Of a stretch of 64,000 nucleotides of DNA, positions 17,075 to 25,321 are shown piece after piece. The notes beneath the pieces are model-generated. The model did not search any database and was not told the DNA's origin. It was given only the letters and a program-made list of their open reading frames with translations. The position numbers and the translations under genes were made by a program. The DNA is from Qipengyuania aquimaris (GTDB lineage Bacteria; Pseudomonadota; Alphaproteobacteria; Sphingomonadales; Sphingomonadaceae): assembly GCF_009827445.1 (NCBI RefSeq), contig NZ_WTYI01000001.1:2122381-2186380 (forward strand), written 5' to 3'. Position 1 is the first letter of the stretch. Every line of letters begins with the position of its first letter.

Positions 17075-18937
17075 TTACCCCATTCGTTTGAGCAGCCAGG
17101 GGAAGCGTCCCCCGCTGCGGGCGGTCAGCCCTTCGACTACGATCTGCTTCGTTGCATGCGGACGTCCGTGGCCATCGACCCACAGCGAATCCTCGACGCT
17201 GCAACCGGCCTCGCCGCTATCGCCACCGAGGCGGAATTGCCAGTAGCTTGCATCGGGCATGACCAAGTGTACGCCGCGGCCGTCTTCGGTCGGCTTGGCC
17301 TCAATCCCGCGCCCGAGATGGAAGCGCATGGCATAGCCGATCTTGCCGCGCTTGCCCTTGCGTCCCGATGGTTCGAGCACGTCTTCACCGCGCAGTTCCT
17401 CGCCTTCGTCCGACAGGATCAGGATGCGGCGATGGACGAGGCCGAAGCGCGCGGCATAGCCGTTATGCGCGGCTTCCAGTCTGGTGCCCGACTTCTTGCC
17501 CTGCGACAGGGTCTCGCGCGTGAAATCGACTTCTTCGACGCCCTTGCCGATCTGGCCGTGCAAGAGGATCGCAGTGGAATTGGCATCGTCCAGCACCATG
17601 GTCGAGTGGGCCGAAGTGCCGCGCAATCCCTGTTCGATCCGCGCGGGGACCAATGCGCCCGCCAGCGCCGCCCCGCCGCAATTGACGATGATACGTTGCG
17701 GCCCGTGCGAGAATTCGAACGCCAGCGTCGATGCACATGCATGGCGCGCATTGCGAGGCTTTGGCGGCGGGGCAGCGTCCAATACCAGCACCGCCTCCTT
17801 GGCCTTCACCCTTTGGAAGCCCCACTGGCCGGCTTCTGCCAAGGGGCGGGTCCTCACGCCGCTGGCAGCGACAAGGGCGTCGAGATCGCTCTCGCCCATA
17901 GCCGCGCCGCCCTGCCAACTGCCAAGGCCACGATCGCCCATGCGCACACCGAGCAAGGCGGGAACAAGCAGAGCCAGCATCGTGTCGAGAGCTGCCGGTG
18001 CTTCTTCGCCGACGGTATCGTAGCAGGCACGGACCTCGACAAGCAGGGCGATCGCATCGGCCTGAGCAGAAGGACAGCGCGACAGGACACCTCCGTCGTC
18101 GCTGACCATCTCGCCCAGAGTGCGCAGTAGCCCTGCTTCCGCGTAGAGTTTCCGTGCCTTGCCATCGGGCAGCAGCAGACCTGCAGCGAGCATTCCAGAC
18201 CAGCCGGACGCTTGCGCCAGGCGGTCGTCTTCGCGCGTCACATTGCGATCGAGCCAGCGGGCCGTTGCCTCAAGTGCCTCGAGGAACCTGGGTTTGTGCT
18301 TCTCACCCTCGCCGGTCAGCACGATCGGCGCATGGACCAGCCAGTTGAGCAGCCGGATACCGGCAAGCTCGACAGTCCAGGCAGGGCCCTTCCCCGGCTG
18401 CGGGTTCGCCTTGAGCCAGGCAGCGAACATGTCGCCAGCCGTACCAGCACATTGTGCCCGCGGAGCGCTCGACGCGAGATCACGCATCCACGTAAAACCG
18501 TGCACTGCGCGAACGAACGGCGGCGTCATCTTCGACGGCGAGCGGTAGTCTATCTTGGCAAGCGGGTGCTTGAGGCCGCCCGCGAAGAACTGTCCGGCGC
18601 GCAAGGCAACGCCGGCAGTCCGGTTGCCTGCAAGCGGACTATCGACGGTCCCCAGAAGCCGAGGCCTTGCAGGCTTGCGCAAGGGAGAGGACAGGATCTG
18701 CCCCGGGACCCCCAGCTTGTAAGCCAGTCGGAGCGCGGAGTGGAGCGGCCCGCTACGAGGCGGCTGGAAATCCGCAAGCACGAGCGCTCGTGCCGGTTCG
18801 ATTTCCGCTTCCGGTTCATTCACAGGCGCCGCCGTGACGAGTGGTTCGGGCGTATCTCCGAGGGGCAGTGCGACCTGCTCTTCGTCCGACGCATCTTCGC
18901 GCGCAACGCTCAGCAGGTCGGCATGCCCTTCCATCAC
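17075..18937 (-). CDS. Heparinase II/III family protein
   Basis: 620 residues. An N-terminal alpha-helical toroid region (about 130-340, e.g. [32 protein letters not shown]) is followed by a beta-rich C-terminal half typical of heparinase II/III-like lyases (QRIIVNCGG, then [14 protein letters not shown], where the histidine in SAHST is the conserved position of the family). These are normally polysaccharide lyases of acidic sugars, but alphaproteobacterial members sit next to purH widely and their substrate is unknown. No signal peptide is evident at the start. It overlaps the rpe stop by four bases and ends five bases before the purH start, so the three form one operon. Confidence 0.85.
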   Translation of the reverse strand: MMEGHADLLSVAREDASDEEQVALPLGDTPEPLVTAAPVNEPEAEIEPARALVLADFQPPRSGPLHSALRLAYKLGVPGQILSSPLRKPARPRLLGTVDSPLAGNRTAGVALRAGQFFAGGLKHPLAKIDYRSPSKMTPPFVRAVHGFTWMRDLASSAPRAQCAGTAGDMFAAWLKANPQPGKGPAWTVELAGIRLLNWLVHAPIVLTGEGEKHKPRFLEALEATARWLDRNVTREDDRLAQASGWSGMLAAGLLLPDGKARKLYAEAGLLRTLGEMVSDDGGVLSRCPSAQADAIALLVEVRACYDTVGEEAPAALDTMLALLVPALLGVRMGDRGLGSWQGGAAMGESDLDALVAASGVRTRPLAEAGQWGFQRVKAKEAVLVLDAAPPPKPRNARHACASTLAFEFSHGPQRIIVNCGGAALAGALVPARIEQGLRGTSAHSTMVLDDANSTAILLHGQIGKGVEEVDFTRETLSQGKKSGTRLEAAHNGYAARFGLVHRRILILSDEGEELRGEDVLEPSGRKGKRGKIGYAMRFHLGRGIEAKPTEDGRGVHLVMPDASYWQFRLGGDSGEAGCSVEDSLWVDGHGRPHATKQIVVEGLTARSGGRFPWLLKRMG

Positions 18938-19596
18938 CCAAGCCCCTTCAGAGCAGCGATATTGGATGCGTATTTGTCCGGCCCACCCCTGAAGGTAGCA
19001 GACCCTGCCACGAGCACGTCCGCACCCGCATCGACACAGAGTGGCGCAGTAGTGGGATCGACACCGCCATCGACTTCGAGGCGGATATCCTTGCCCAGCG
19101 CGTCGATCCGTTTGCGGATGGCCTCGATCTTGCGCAACTGGGAATGAATGAAACTCTGGCCGCCGAAACCGGGATTGACGCTCATCACCAGGACCAGGTC
19201 GACGTCTTCAAGCAGATAGTCGAGCGCATCGACGCTCGTACCCGGATTGAGGACCACGCCCGCTTTCTTGCCCAGGCCGTTGATGGCTTGCAGCGTACGG
19301 TGGATATGCGGGCCTGCTTCGGGATGGACCGTGATGATATCCGCGCCCGCATCCGCGAATGCCTCGAGATACGGGTCGATCGGAGCGATCATCAAATGGA
19401 CGTCGAACGGCTTGTCCGAATGAGGGCGCAACGCCTTCACGACGGCCGGACCGATGGTGATATTGGGGACGTAATGCCCGTCCATTACATCAATATGGAT
19501 CCAGTCGGCACCGGCTTCGTCGACTGCACGCACTTCCTCGCCCAGCCGGGCAAAATCGGCGGACAGGATGGAGGGGGAAATCAACGGGGCAGTCAT
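18934..19596 (-). CDS. rpe: Ribulose-phosphate 3-epimerase
   Basis: 220 residues, a TIM-barrel enzyme interconverting ribulose 5-phosphate and xylulose 5-phosphate in the pentose phosphate pathway. Hallmarks: [17 protein letters not shown] at the N-terminus, [17 protein letters not shown] with the metal-binding His and Asp, VHLMIAPID, and NPGFGGQSF plus EVDGGVDP near the end. GGAAAG lies upstream of the ATG at 19596. It starts the rpe-heparinase-purH operon and is divergent from the RiPP cluster. Confidence 0.97.
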   Translation of the reverse strand: MTAPLISPSILSADFARLGEEVRAVDEAGADWIHIDVMDGHYVPNITIGPAVVKALRPHSDKPFDVHLMIAPIDPYLEAFADAGADIITVHPEAGPHIHRTLQAINGLGKKAGVVLNPGTSVDALDYLLEDVDLVLVMSVNPGFGGQSFIHSQLRKIEAIRKRIDALGKDIRLEVDGGVDPTTAPLCVDAGADVLVAGSATFRGGPDKYASNIAALKGLG

Positions 19597-19679
19597 GGGC
19601 GCTTTCCGGCGGTTCGCGATGAGCCTGCCTTTCGCCTACGCGCGCGAGCACTCGTCTCACAAGTCGCTGCGTGGCGCTT

Positions 19680-19701
19680 TTCCACCGCAGCGGGGGTGGA
19701 A
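19680..19701 (+). promoter_or_regulatory. Inverted repeat in the intergenic region before the RiPP cluster
   Basis: TTCCACC and GGTGGAA form a perfect 7-base inverted repeat around an 8-base spacer, in the 135-base gap between the divergent rpe and PqqD-like genes. It lies 31 bases before the preferred PqqD-like start and could be an operator or a hairpin in the leader mRNA. The promoter of the RiPP operon should also lie in this gap, but I could not pick convincing -35/-10 boxes. Confidence 0.4.
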
Positions 19702-19731
19702 CCCCTTCGAATGCGGGATTATGCCCCACCC

Positions 19732-20001
19732 ATGGCAGCCATTCACAAGCTCAACGCAAACTTCGTGGCAACGCAGGTAGATGATGAAATCCTTCTGATC
19801 GATCTCAAAGGCGGTGAGCTCTTCTCGCTGAGCGGAACCGCGAAAGCCGTTTGGGAAATGATCGACGGCAAGCGCGATATCCATGAAATCGCGAGCGCTC
19901 TCTGTTCGGCATTTGAGGCTCCTGTCGAGACGATTGAAGATGACGTTCGCTCTCTGGTGAGATCCCTCTCCGAGCTTCACCTTGTCGGCACCGAGCTTTG
20001 A
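19732..20001 (+). CDS. PqqD-like RiPP recognition protein (lasso B1-type)
   Basis: 89 residues, one complete PqqD domain. It contains the strand LLIDLKGGELFSLSGTAKAVWEMIDG followed by a winged-helix half with helices HEIASALCSAF and ETIEDDVRSLVRSLSELHLV. Such proteins bind the leader of a ribosomal precursor peptide and deliver it to modifying enzymes. In lasso-peptide loci this is the B1 protein. In most proteobacterial loci it is fused to the B2 peptidase; here it is free. The ATG at 19732 gives the usual N-terminus; an ATG at 19711 (seven more residues) has a GGTGG upstream and is an alternative. The precursor gene follows after 60 bases. Confidence 0.85.
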   Translation: MAAIHKLNANFVATQVDDEILLIDLKGGELFSLSGTAKAVWEMIDGKRDIHEIASALCSAFEAPVETIEDDVRSLVRSLSELHLVGTEL

Positions 20002-20061
20002 ATTCATCCTTTTGACCCGCAACAGCTCGGTGGTATGGTCGCTATTGAAAGGTTTTCCAGC

Positions 20062-20196
20062 ATGACCAAGACGAACAAAGGCAAGGCAGACAAGGCGCGG
20101 TGGCAGTGCCCCGAAGTCGTGCGCCTCGGTACTATCCGCGACATTGCCGGGCCCAGTGGTTTCGGCTCACAGGGCGGTCCGAACTCCAAGTCCTGA
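20062..20196 (+). CDS. RiPP precursor peptide with lasso-type leader motif
   Basis: 44 residues. The leader is basic (MTKTNKGKADKAR), followed by WQCPEVVRLG (14-23), which matches the YxxPxLxxxG recognition motif of lasso leaders with Trp in place of Tyr. The C-terminus after Gly30 is Gly/Ser/Pro rich (GPSGFGSQGGPNSKS). By spacing from the motif, Gly30 is the likely first core residue, giving a 15-residue core. No Asp or Glu follows Asp27, so the usual acceptor at core position 7-9 is missing; Gln37 sits at position 8. AAAGG lies 9 bases before the ATG. It lies between the PqqD-like gene and the cyclase gene (24-base gap). The assignment rests on the motif and context; the mature product is unknown. 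Confidence 0.8.
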   Translation: MTKTNKGKADKARWQCPEVVRLGTIRDIAGPSGFGSQGGPNSKS

Positions 20197-20219
20197 CGCT
20201 CGCACGCAGCACTAACGAA

Positions 20220-22097
20220 ATGATCGCTGCGGCGTTTCCTCCAGAAATCCTGGATCATCGCGCCATATCTCGTGTCTTGCACACGGAATCGCGTGATCTC
20301 GACCGCCGTGCACACTCCTTCGTGGACGTGTCCGGCGTTGGCCTCTGGCCTACGGCGCAAGAGGCTGTGGATCGCCAAAGCAGCGGCCGATCCCGATTGT
20401 TCGGCCGGATCGATAACCGGACGGAAATCTGCGATTACCTTGGCCTTGACCCTTCGATCGAAGACGGAGTCCTTTACGACTTTGCTTTGGACCGCTGGGG
20501 CGACGATACCGATGGCCGCCTGGTCGGCCATTATTGCGTTATTACGGTCCTCGGCCCGGGTCGACTGCGCCTGGTCCGGTCGCCTTGGACCGCGCCGCCA
20601 CTTCACTTTGTTGCCGAAGGCGGCCGCATTATTGCATCGCCCATTCTTTCCGTGATTTTTGCCGGAGGCCATCCGCGTGAGGTAGACTATAACTACCTTC
20701 GCGATCAGCTGGCCTTTGATCACCACGATTGCGAATCGTCCGGCTGGTATCGAGGAATATCGCGCGTTCCGATCGGGTGCAGGGCTCATTGTTCGCCAAG
20801 CGGGTTCGAGCTGGAACGGTACTATGACCCGACAGCGATATCCCCCGTCCGCCTCGCCAATGACGATCAATATGTCGAGCGCGCTGCCGAGCTGATCCAG
20901 GAAGCCGCTGCGGTGGCGCTCGCCGGATCGACCAAAGCCGGCATCATGATCTCGGGTGGGCTCGACAGCCCGATCATTGCCGCTGCATGCCTCAACTGCA
21001 GTGGCCCAAGCGCCACTTTGGAAGGCTACACCGCAGGCACGGTATCCCATTGGGATGGCCGCGTTCCAAGCGGCACTTTCGGCGATGAGCGGGAGCGGGT
21101 GCGACGATTTGCTTGCCAGCATCCCAGGCTGAAGCTGAATTTCCCCGACCCAAACAAAGGTGGGCATGACTACCGTTTGCGCGAACTGTTGGGCGTGACC
21201 GAGACGCCAACCGCGAATGTCGCGAACATCGGCATCTTCCATGGCTTGTTTGAAGCAGCGGCCAAGGACGGTTGCGACAGGCTTATGAACGCCATGTTGG
21301 GCAATTTCAGCTTCAGCCTCGACGGCCATTGGGCTGCAGCGTCGCATTTGCGAAACGGGAACTGGCGAAAACTAGCAGCGGTCTTGAGACGGCCATTGGC
21401 GACTGACAAACGACCCTGGTTACGTCGCTTCTTGGCGCAGGCCCTGCTCCCGAACCTGCCGTCAGCATGGCAAAGGCACATACGATCCGCTGCGCACCCC
21501 GATCGGTTTGGCTTTGCTCTCCCGGCTTCGCCACTAAGCCGTTCTGCGATCGAAAGCTGGCGCGCGGATCGTACGGATCAGTCGGTGTTCGAACAGCCCT
21601 CGCTGGACAGCAGTCAGGCCGACGCCATCCGCAGGATGTGGGCGAGCGCCGACAGCGGCGAAGATCTCGATCTTGGCCTCGAGCGACTGCACGGCATCCA
21701 GCTGCGTGACGTCACGGCCTATCGTCCCCTGATCGAATTTTGCCAAGGCCTGCCGGTCGAACAATTGCGCCGGGGCGGGGTTGATCGCTACCTCGCGCGG
21801 CGTTTGGCGAGAGGCATCATGCCTGAGGCGCAAAGGCTCGAACAGCGGCAAGGAAGACACAATCCGGACTGGCACGCCCGCATCGGCAGCCGTCGAAAGG
21901 AGTTGTCCGAGAGGCTGGAAAATATCTCAATGCACCCGCAGTTAGGGGGCATGATCGATACCGAGATGCTGAAAGGTCATCTCGACGATTGGGGTGAACA
22001 TACGCCTACGGAACCGGCGCAGCTATGGCCCCGATACTTCGCCCTGACCCGCGCACTGACAGCTGCGACCTTTGTCTCACGCAGAACGACGAAATGA
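20220..22097 (+). CDS. Asparagine-synthetase-like lasso cyclase (C protein)
   Basis: 625 residues. The N-terminal part (about 1-210) is a degenerate Ntn-type glutaminase domain with no N-terminal catalytic Cys. The C-terminal synthetase domain has the ATP PP-loop SGGLDS at about 245-250. This combination, no glutaminase nucleophile plus an intact AMP-forming loop, is that of lasso-peptide macrolactam synthetases, which adenylate an Asp/Glu side chain of the core and join it to the N-terminus. The ATG at 20220 is preferred; the frame is open to 20100 across the precursor. The shared segments I counted near the start are lower in GC than the flanking operon. The precursor has no acidic residue in its predicted core, so the chemistry is uncertain. 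Confidence 0.82.
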   Translation: MIAAAFPPEILDHRAISRVLHTESRDLDRRAHSFVDVSGVGLWPTAQEAVDRQSSGRSRLFGRIDNRTEICDYLGLDPSIEDGVLYDFALDRWGDDTDGRLVGHYCVITVLGPGRLRLVRSPWTAPPLHFVAEGGRIIASPILSVIFAGGHPREVDYNYLRDQLAFDHHDCESSGWYRGISRVPIGCRAHCSPSGFELERYYDPTAISPVRLANDDQYVERAAELIQEAAAVALAGSTKAGIMISGGLDSPIIAAACLNCSGPSATLEGYTAGTVSHWDGRVPSGTFGDERERVRRFACQHPRLKLNFPDPNKGGHDYRLRELLGVTETPTANVANIGIFHGLFEAAAKDGCDRLMNAMLGNFSFSLDGHWAAASHLRNGNWRKLAAVLRRPLATDKRPWLRRFLAQALLPNLPSAWQRHIRSAAHPDRFGFALPASPLSRSAIESWRADRTDQSVFEQPSLDSSQADAIRRMWASADSGEDLDLGLERLHGIQLRDVTAYRPLIEFCQGLPVEQLRRGGVDRYLARRLARGIMPEAQRLEQRQGRHNPDWHARIGSRRKELSERLENISMHPQLGGMIDTEMLKGHLDDWGEHTPTEPAQLWPRYFALTRALTAATFVSRRTTK

Positions 22098-22151
22098 CTT
22101 CTAGATCGCCGATTGATCTTCATCCAGGCGCTGCAGCATAAGGGCGCGGCG

Positions 22152-23819
22152 ATGGTGATGCGGCAAGTCCTGGATGAATTGAGACAACCGGCAATGCGCC
22201 GCGGTTCTGTAAGAATGCTGTGCGCCTCGCTGCTTGCGGCGTCGACGGAAGGCATCGGTTTCGTATTGCTGGTTCCGCTTCTGGCCTCGCTTGATGCTGA
22301 AGCCTCCAATTTACCCCTGGCCGGATTCGCTTCAGGCCTGCCGTTGTCCGTTCTTCTTGCCCTGTTTGTTGCGCTTGTTGGCCTGCGCGCTGGAGCGGAA
22401 GTGTGGCGCGTCCTGAGCGTGCAGGATGTCTCGCGCGCGTTGGTTGACAGCTTGCGCATGAACGCCGTGCAAAACATGCTCGGCGCCCGCTGGCGATGGC
22501 TTTCGGGGTTGCGCGAAGGCGAGGCGGAGGCCCTCCTGGTCAGTGATATCGACCGCTGCGCCTATGCAGTGGAAATGCTCGCCACTCTAGTGCGGCTGGC
22601 ACTTGCACTTGCCGCCCTGTTGGCAGCGGCGATCGTCGTGTCCCCTCCAGCCGCTCTTGTCGCGATCGCAGGGGGGCTCTTCGCCTATCTGCTGTTTGCC
22701 CCGGTCCGCCGTAAGGCGCGTATGATCGGTGAAGAACTCTCCGCAAGGCATGACACGGTCCATACGCAGCTTTCCAGGACGATGCGTGGCTTGCGCGTCA
22801 TCAAGAGCTTCGGAAAGGAAAGCGAGCACGCAAGAATGCTCGAAAACGGATTCTCTGCCTTGCGTAGAACCGAGCGTGCCTATGTGGGATCGAGCGCCAT
22901 CGCACAGGCAATCCTGCAAGTCGGAGGCGGCGCAGTGACTGCACTGGCGATTTGGGTGGCAGTGACGACGCTGTCCATTCCGCTTCCGACAGTACTTGTC
23001 CTGACAGCCATATTCGTGCGCGCGCTGCCGCTGATCGGTCAGGTGCAGGCCCACGCGCAAGGCTGGGCACATGCTTCACCGGCTTTCGAAAGTGCGCGAA
23101 AGTTCATTGGGGCCTCGAAGGCTCACGCTGACGCAGTCGCTTCCGCTCCAGCGCCGGAATTCAAATCAGTCCTCAGCTTGCGAGATGTCGGTGTGCGATT
23201 TGCGGGGCGGCAAGGAGCACTGAGTGGGATTGATCTCGACATTGCGTCAAACCGCCTGGTGGTGATCTGTGGTCCGTCCGGGTCGGGCAAGAGCACACTG
23301 GCCGATATTTGTTCAGGCCTGACGTTCCCCGACAGCGGGACTGTAGCGATAAATGGCATTCGCCTTGAGTTGTCTATGTTGTGCAGTTGGCGCAGTCGGA
23401 CAGCCTACGTGCAACAAGAGGCCGTGATTTTCGGAGGCACAGTCCGTGACAACCTTCGTTTTGCCGATGCCCATGCCACCGAAGATCAAATGTGGGCCGC
23501 GTTGGAAGAAGCGCACGCTGGCTTCGTCAGGGATCTGCCCGATGGCCTCGATTGCCCGGTAGGAGCGACCGGGCGAGAGCTTTCGGGTGGCGAAAAGCAG
23601 CGGATCGCCTTGGCGCGCGCCCTTCTTCGTTCACCCGACCTGATAATTCTCGATGAAGCGACAAGTGCTCTCGACAGTGCCAGCGAAAAAGCGATCGCAG
23701 AGGCACTGCGCAGCATGACCGAAAAAACGACCGTCATAGCGATCGCCCATCGGGGCATCCTGCCCAAGCTTGCCGATCAGGTCATTCGGCTGGAGCGCGG
23801 CGGTGTGGTTGCACCTTAA
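22152..23819 (+). CDS. ABC exporter of the RiPP cluster (lasso D-type)
   Basis: 555 residues, a fused membrane plus ATPase half-transporter. About six hydrophobic helices occupy residues 20-300; the nucleotide-binding domain has Walker A GPSGSGKST at about 374-382, a signature LSGGE, and Walker B LIILDEAT. There is no N-terminal C39 peptidase domain, so it should not cleave the leader itself. Lasso D proteins export the mature peptide and give immunity. The ATG at 22152 has AAGGGCG upstream; a TTG at 22113 is the longest start. It follows the cyclase gene with a 54-base gap and is the last gene of the cluster; no clear intrinsic terminator follows. Confidence 0.85.
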   Translation: MVMRQVLDELRQPAMRRGSVRMLCASLLAASTEGIGFVLLVPLLASLDAEASNLPLAGFASGLPLSVLLALFVALVGLRAGAEVWRVLSVQDVSRALVDSLRMNAVQNMLGARWRWLSGLREGEAEALLVSDIDRCAYAVEMLATLVRLALALAALLAAAIVVSPPAALVAIAGGLFAYLLFAPVRRKARMIGEELSARHDTVHTQLSRTMRGLRVIKSFGKESEHARMLENGFSALRRTERAYVGSSAIAQAILQVGGGAVTALAIWVAVTTLSIPLPTVLVLTAIFVRALPLIGQVQAHAQGWAHASPAFESARKFIGASKAHADAVASAPAPEFKSVLSLRDVGVRFAGRQGALSGIDLDIASNRLVVICGPSGSGKSTLADICSGLTFPDSGTVAINGIRLELSMLCSWRSRTAYVQQEAVIFGGTVRDNLRFADAHATEDQMWAALEEAHAGFVRDLPDGLDCPVGATGRELSGGEKQRIALARALLRSPDLIILDEATSALDSASEKAIAEALRSMTEKTTVIAIAHRGILPKLADQVIRLERGGVVAP

Positions 23820-23939
23820 CAGGTCGCCGAGAGCCAATTCAGGCGCAATTCAGCGCGTTTTGCTATTTGTCTTCCAAATCTGTGGGAGATGCGCGTGCGC
23901 CGCATCCTCTATTCTATTCAGCAATTCACGGGACTTTTC

Positions 23940-24434
23940 ATGACTATCAAACCTTTTGCACTCGCAGGCTGTGCCGCGATCGCAATGGCTGCGATCGCCC
24001 CGTCCGCCGTGGCACAAGCAACATACGGCCAGAAACTCGACCATGACCCCGCCCGCTGCCAGAGCGGTAAGCCGGGAGTCTGGGTGAGCGTCACCGACAT
24101 CAAGGAAAGCAAAGGTACGCTACGCATCCAGTCTTATCGCGCGACCAAAGCCGACTGGCTTGAGAAGGGGCGCTGGCTCACTCGCATGGAAGTCCCAGCC
24201 AAGGCAGGAACGATGCGTTTCTGCATGCCGATTGCCACCCCGGGGACGTATGGCATCGCAGTGCGTCACGACATCAATGGGAATGGCAAGACCGATATTT
24301 TCGCCGATGGCGGTGCCATGTCGAACAACCCCAGCCTCAACATTTTCAACCTCGGCAAGCCGAGCTACAAGAAGGTCGGCTTCTCGGTCGGCCAAGGTGT
24401 GGAAACGATTTCGATCCGGATGCGCTATCGCTGA
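23940..24434 (+). CDS. DUF2141 family exported protein (first copy)
   Basis: 164 residues with a Sec signal peptide (about 1-26, ending PSAVAQA). The mature part carries the DUF2141 pattern: a strand with VSVTDIKESKGTLRIQSYRA, then MRFCMPI and YGIAVRHDINGNGKTDIFADG, where the HDxNxNGKxD loop resembles a calcium-binding turn, then a C-terminal ISIRMRYR. Function of the family is unknown; it is a secreted or periplasmic beta-sandwich. The ATG at 23940 has GGGA upstream; the frame is open to 23889. It is 120 bases after the ABC exporter and its stop overlaps the convergent Tam41-like gene by 10 bases. A second DUF2141 gene lies at 28345. Confidence 0.85.
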   Translation: MTIKPFALAGCAAIAMAAIAPSAVAQATYGQKLDHDPARCQSGKPGVWVSVTDIKESKGTLRIQSYRATKADWLEKGRWLTRMEVPAKAGTMRFCMPIATPGTYGIAVRHDINGNGKTDIFADGGAMSNNPSLNIFNLGKPSYKKVGFSVGQGVETISIRMRYR

Positions 24435-25321
24435 TTGCGCTTTGCGCGCCATAGCTCCCAAGCTGCACCCGGCATGGCCAGTAAGGGGTGCTTTTCCCGG
24501 AATGGGGTAACTTCAAGCTGTATGCCGGTGTGGCGTTCGAGCTTCCACGCACCATAGCGCGCAGCCCCGTCGAAGGTGGTAGTGGCCTTGGCAAGGCGCA
24601 GGATGTTGAGCGCCTTCCCGACTCTTTCCCGCCGTCGCCATTGGCGAAGGATTTCCTGGCGCTTTTTCACAGCCAGCTGCGGTTCGAGCCGTTCACCGTC
24701 GCGGTCGAATTCCAAGCTTTGTGCTAACCATGCCAAAGGCAGCAAGCCGTCGAAATGCGCGCTGTTGACCGACAGAATCGAGTCCTCGCGGCCCGGCTTC
24801 TCGACGCGGAACTCCGCCCGATACGTAGCCTGGAACAGGGCGCGCCAGAATTCTTCCGCCTTTCCTGCAATGGGTCCAAGTGCGGCTGCGAACTTCGAAG
24901 CCGTTTTCGCGGCAGCCTGCACCGCTTCCACCACGTCGATGCGAGCGGCAGCATCTTGCGCGAACACAAGCGCGCTGGGCTGGACGAACCGAGTCCAGAT
25001 AGTGGTGTCGCGGCTCTCGCCGCTGGCAGCTGAAATGAATTGCTGAAGCGACATGGTGGCGATCTTCGCACGCAGCATCTGGTCGCCGCGCTGCCATTCC
25101 CGGTAGCTCACGCGGGGCCAGACCCGTTCCGCCTGCGGGCCCGGTAGAAGGACATAAAAGTCCAGCACCCCCTCGAGCGACCCCGTTCGCAAGTTCGAAC
25201 CATAAAACAGCACAGCCCGCGCGCCCGCCTCCTTGGCGAGCATATCGGCATATTCGGACACCTCGGCGCGCACTTCGGCGTCCAGCGAGGTTGCGATGCG
25301 CTGTTCGAATGTCTCGCTCAC
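24425..25321 (-). CDS. Tam41/Mmp37-like nucleotidyltransferase-fold protein, possible phosphatidate cytidylyltransferase
   Basis: 298 residues. A nucleotidyltransferase-like motif appears at YGS (40-42) followed by LDFYVL (53-58), the GS...D pattern in which Tam41-type CDP-diacylglycerol synthases bind nucleotide and metal. Two later segments resemble Tam41 by eye: KIATMSLQQF with TIWTRFVQP, and TYRAEFRVEKPGRED with NSAHFDGLLPL. It has no signal peptide or membrane helix. The GTG at 25321 overlaps the TGA of the upstream lipid-kinase gene (GTGA), so the two are coupled; a kinase making a lipid phosphate followed by a cytidylyltransferase is chemically sensible. Inference from visual motif comparison only. 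Confidence 0.5.
   Translation of the reverse strand: MSETFEQRIATSLDAEVRAEVSEYADMLAKEAGARAVLFYGSNLRTGSLEGVLDFYVLLPGPQAERVWPRVSYREWQRGDQMLRAKIATMSLQQFISAASGESRDTTIWTRFVQPSALVFAQDAAARIDVVEAVQAAAKTASKFAAALGPIAGKAEEFWRALFQATYRAEFRVEKPGREDSILSVNSAHFDGLLPLAWLAQSLEFDRDGERLEPQLAVKKRQEILRQWRRRERVGKALNILRLAKATTTFDGAARYGAWKLERHTGIQLEVTPFREKHPLLAMPGAAWELWRAKRNQR

Noticed and set aside
20004-21347. A 447-residue minus-strand open frame across the RiPP precursor and cyclase
   Set aside because: It lies antisense to the PqqD-like end, precursor and cyclase, which have clear families; its own composition is not protein-like.
19597-23819. A hidden lasso B2 transglutaminase-type peptidase in or near the RiPP cluster
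   Set aside because: I looked for a Cys-His-Asp peptidase pattern in all gaps and frames, and in the nearby 132-residue hypothetical; none was found, and the latter has no cysteine.
23820-23939. A terminator after the ABC exporter
   Set aside because: Repeated AATTCA words are present but no stable stem followed by T-run was found.
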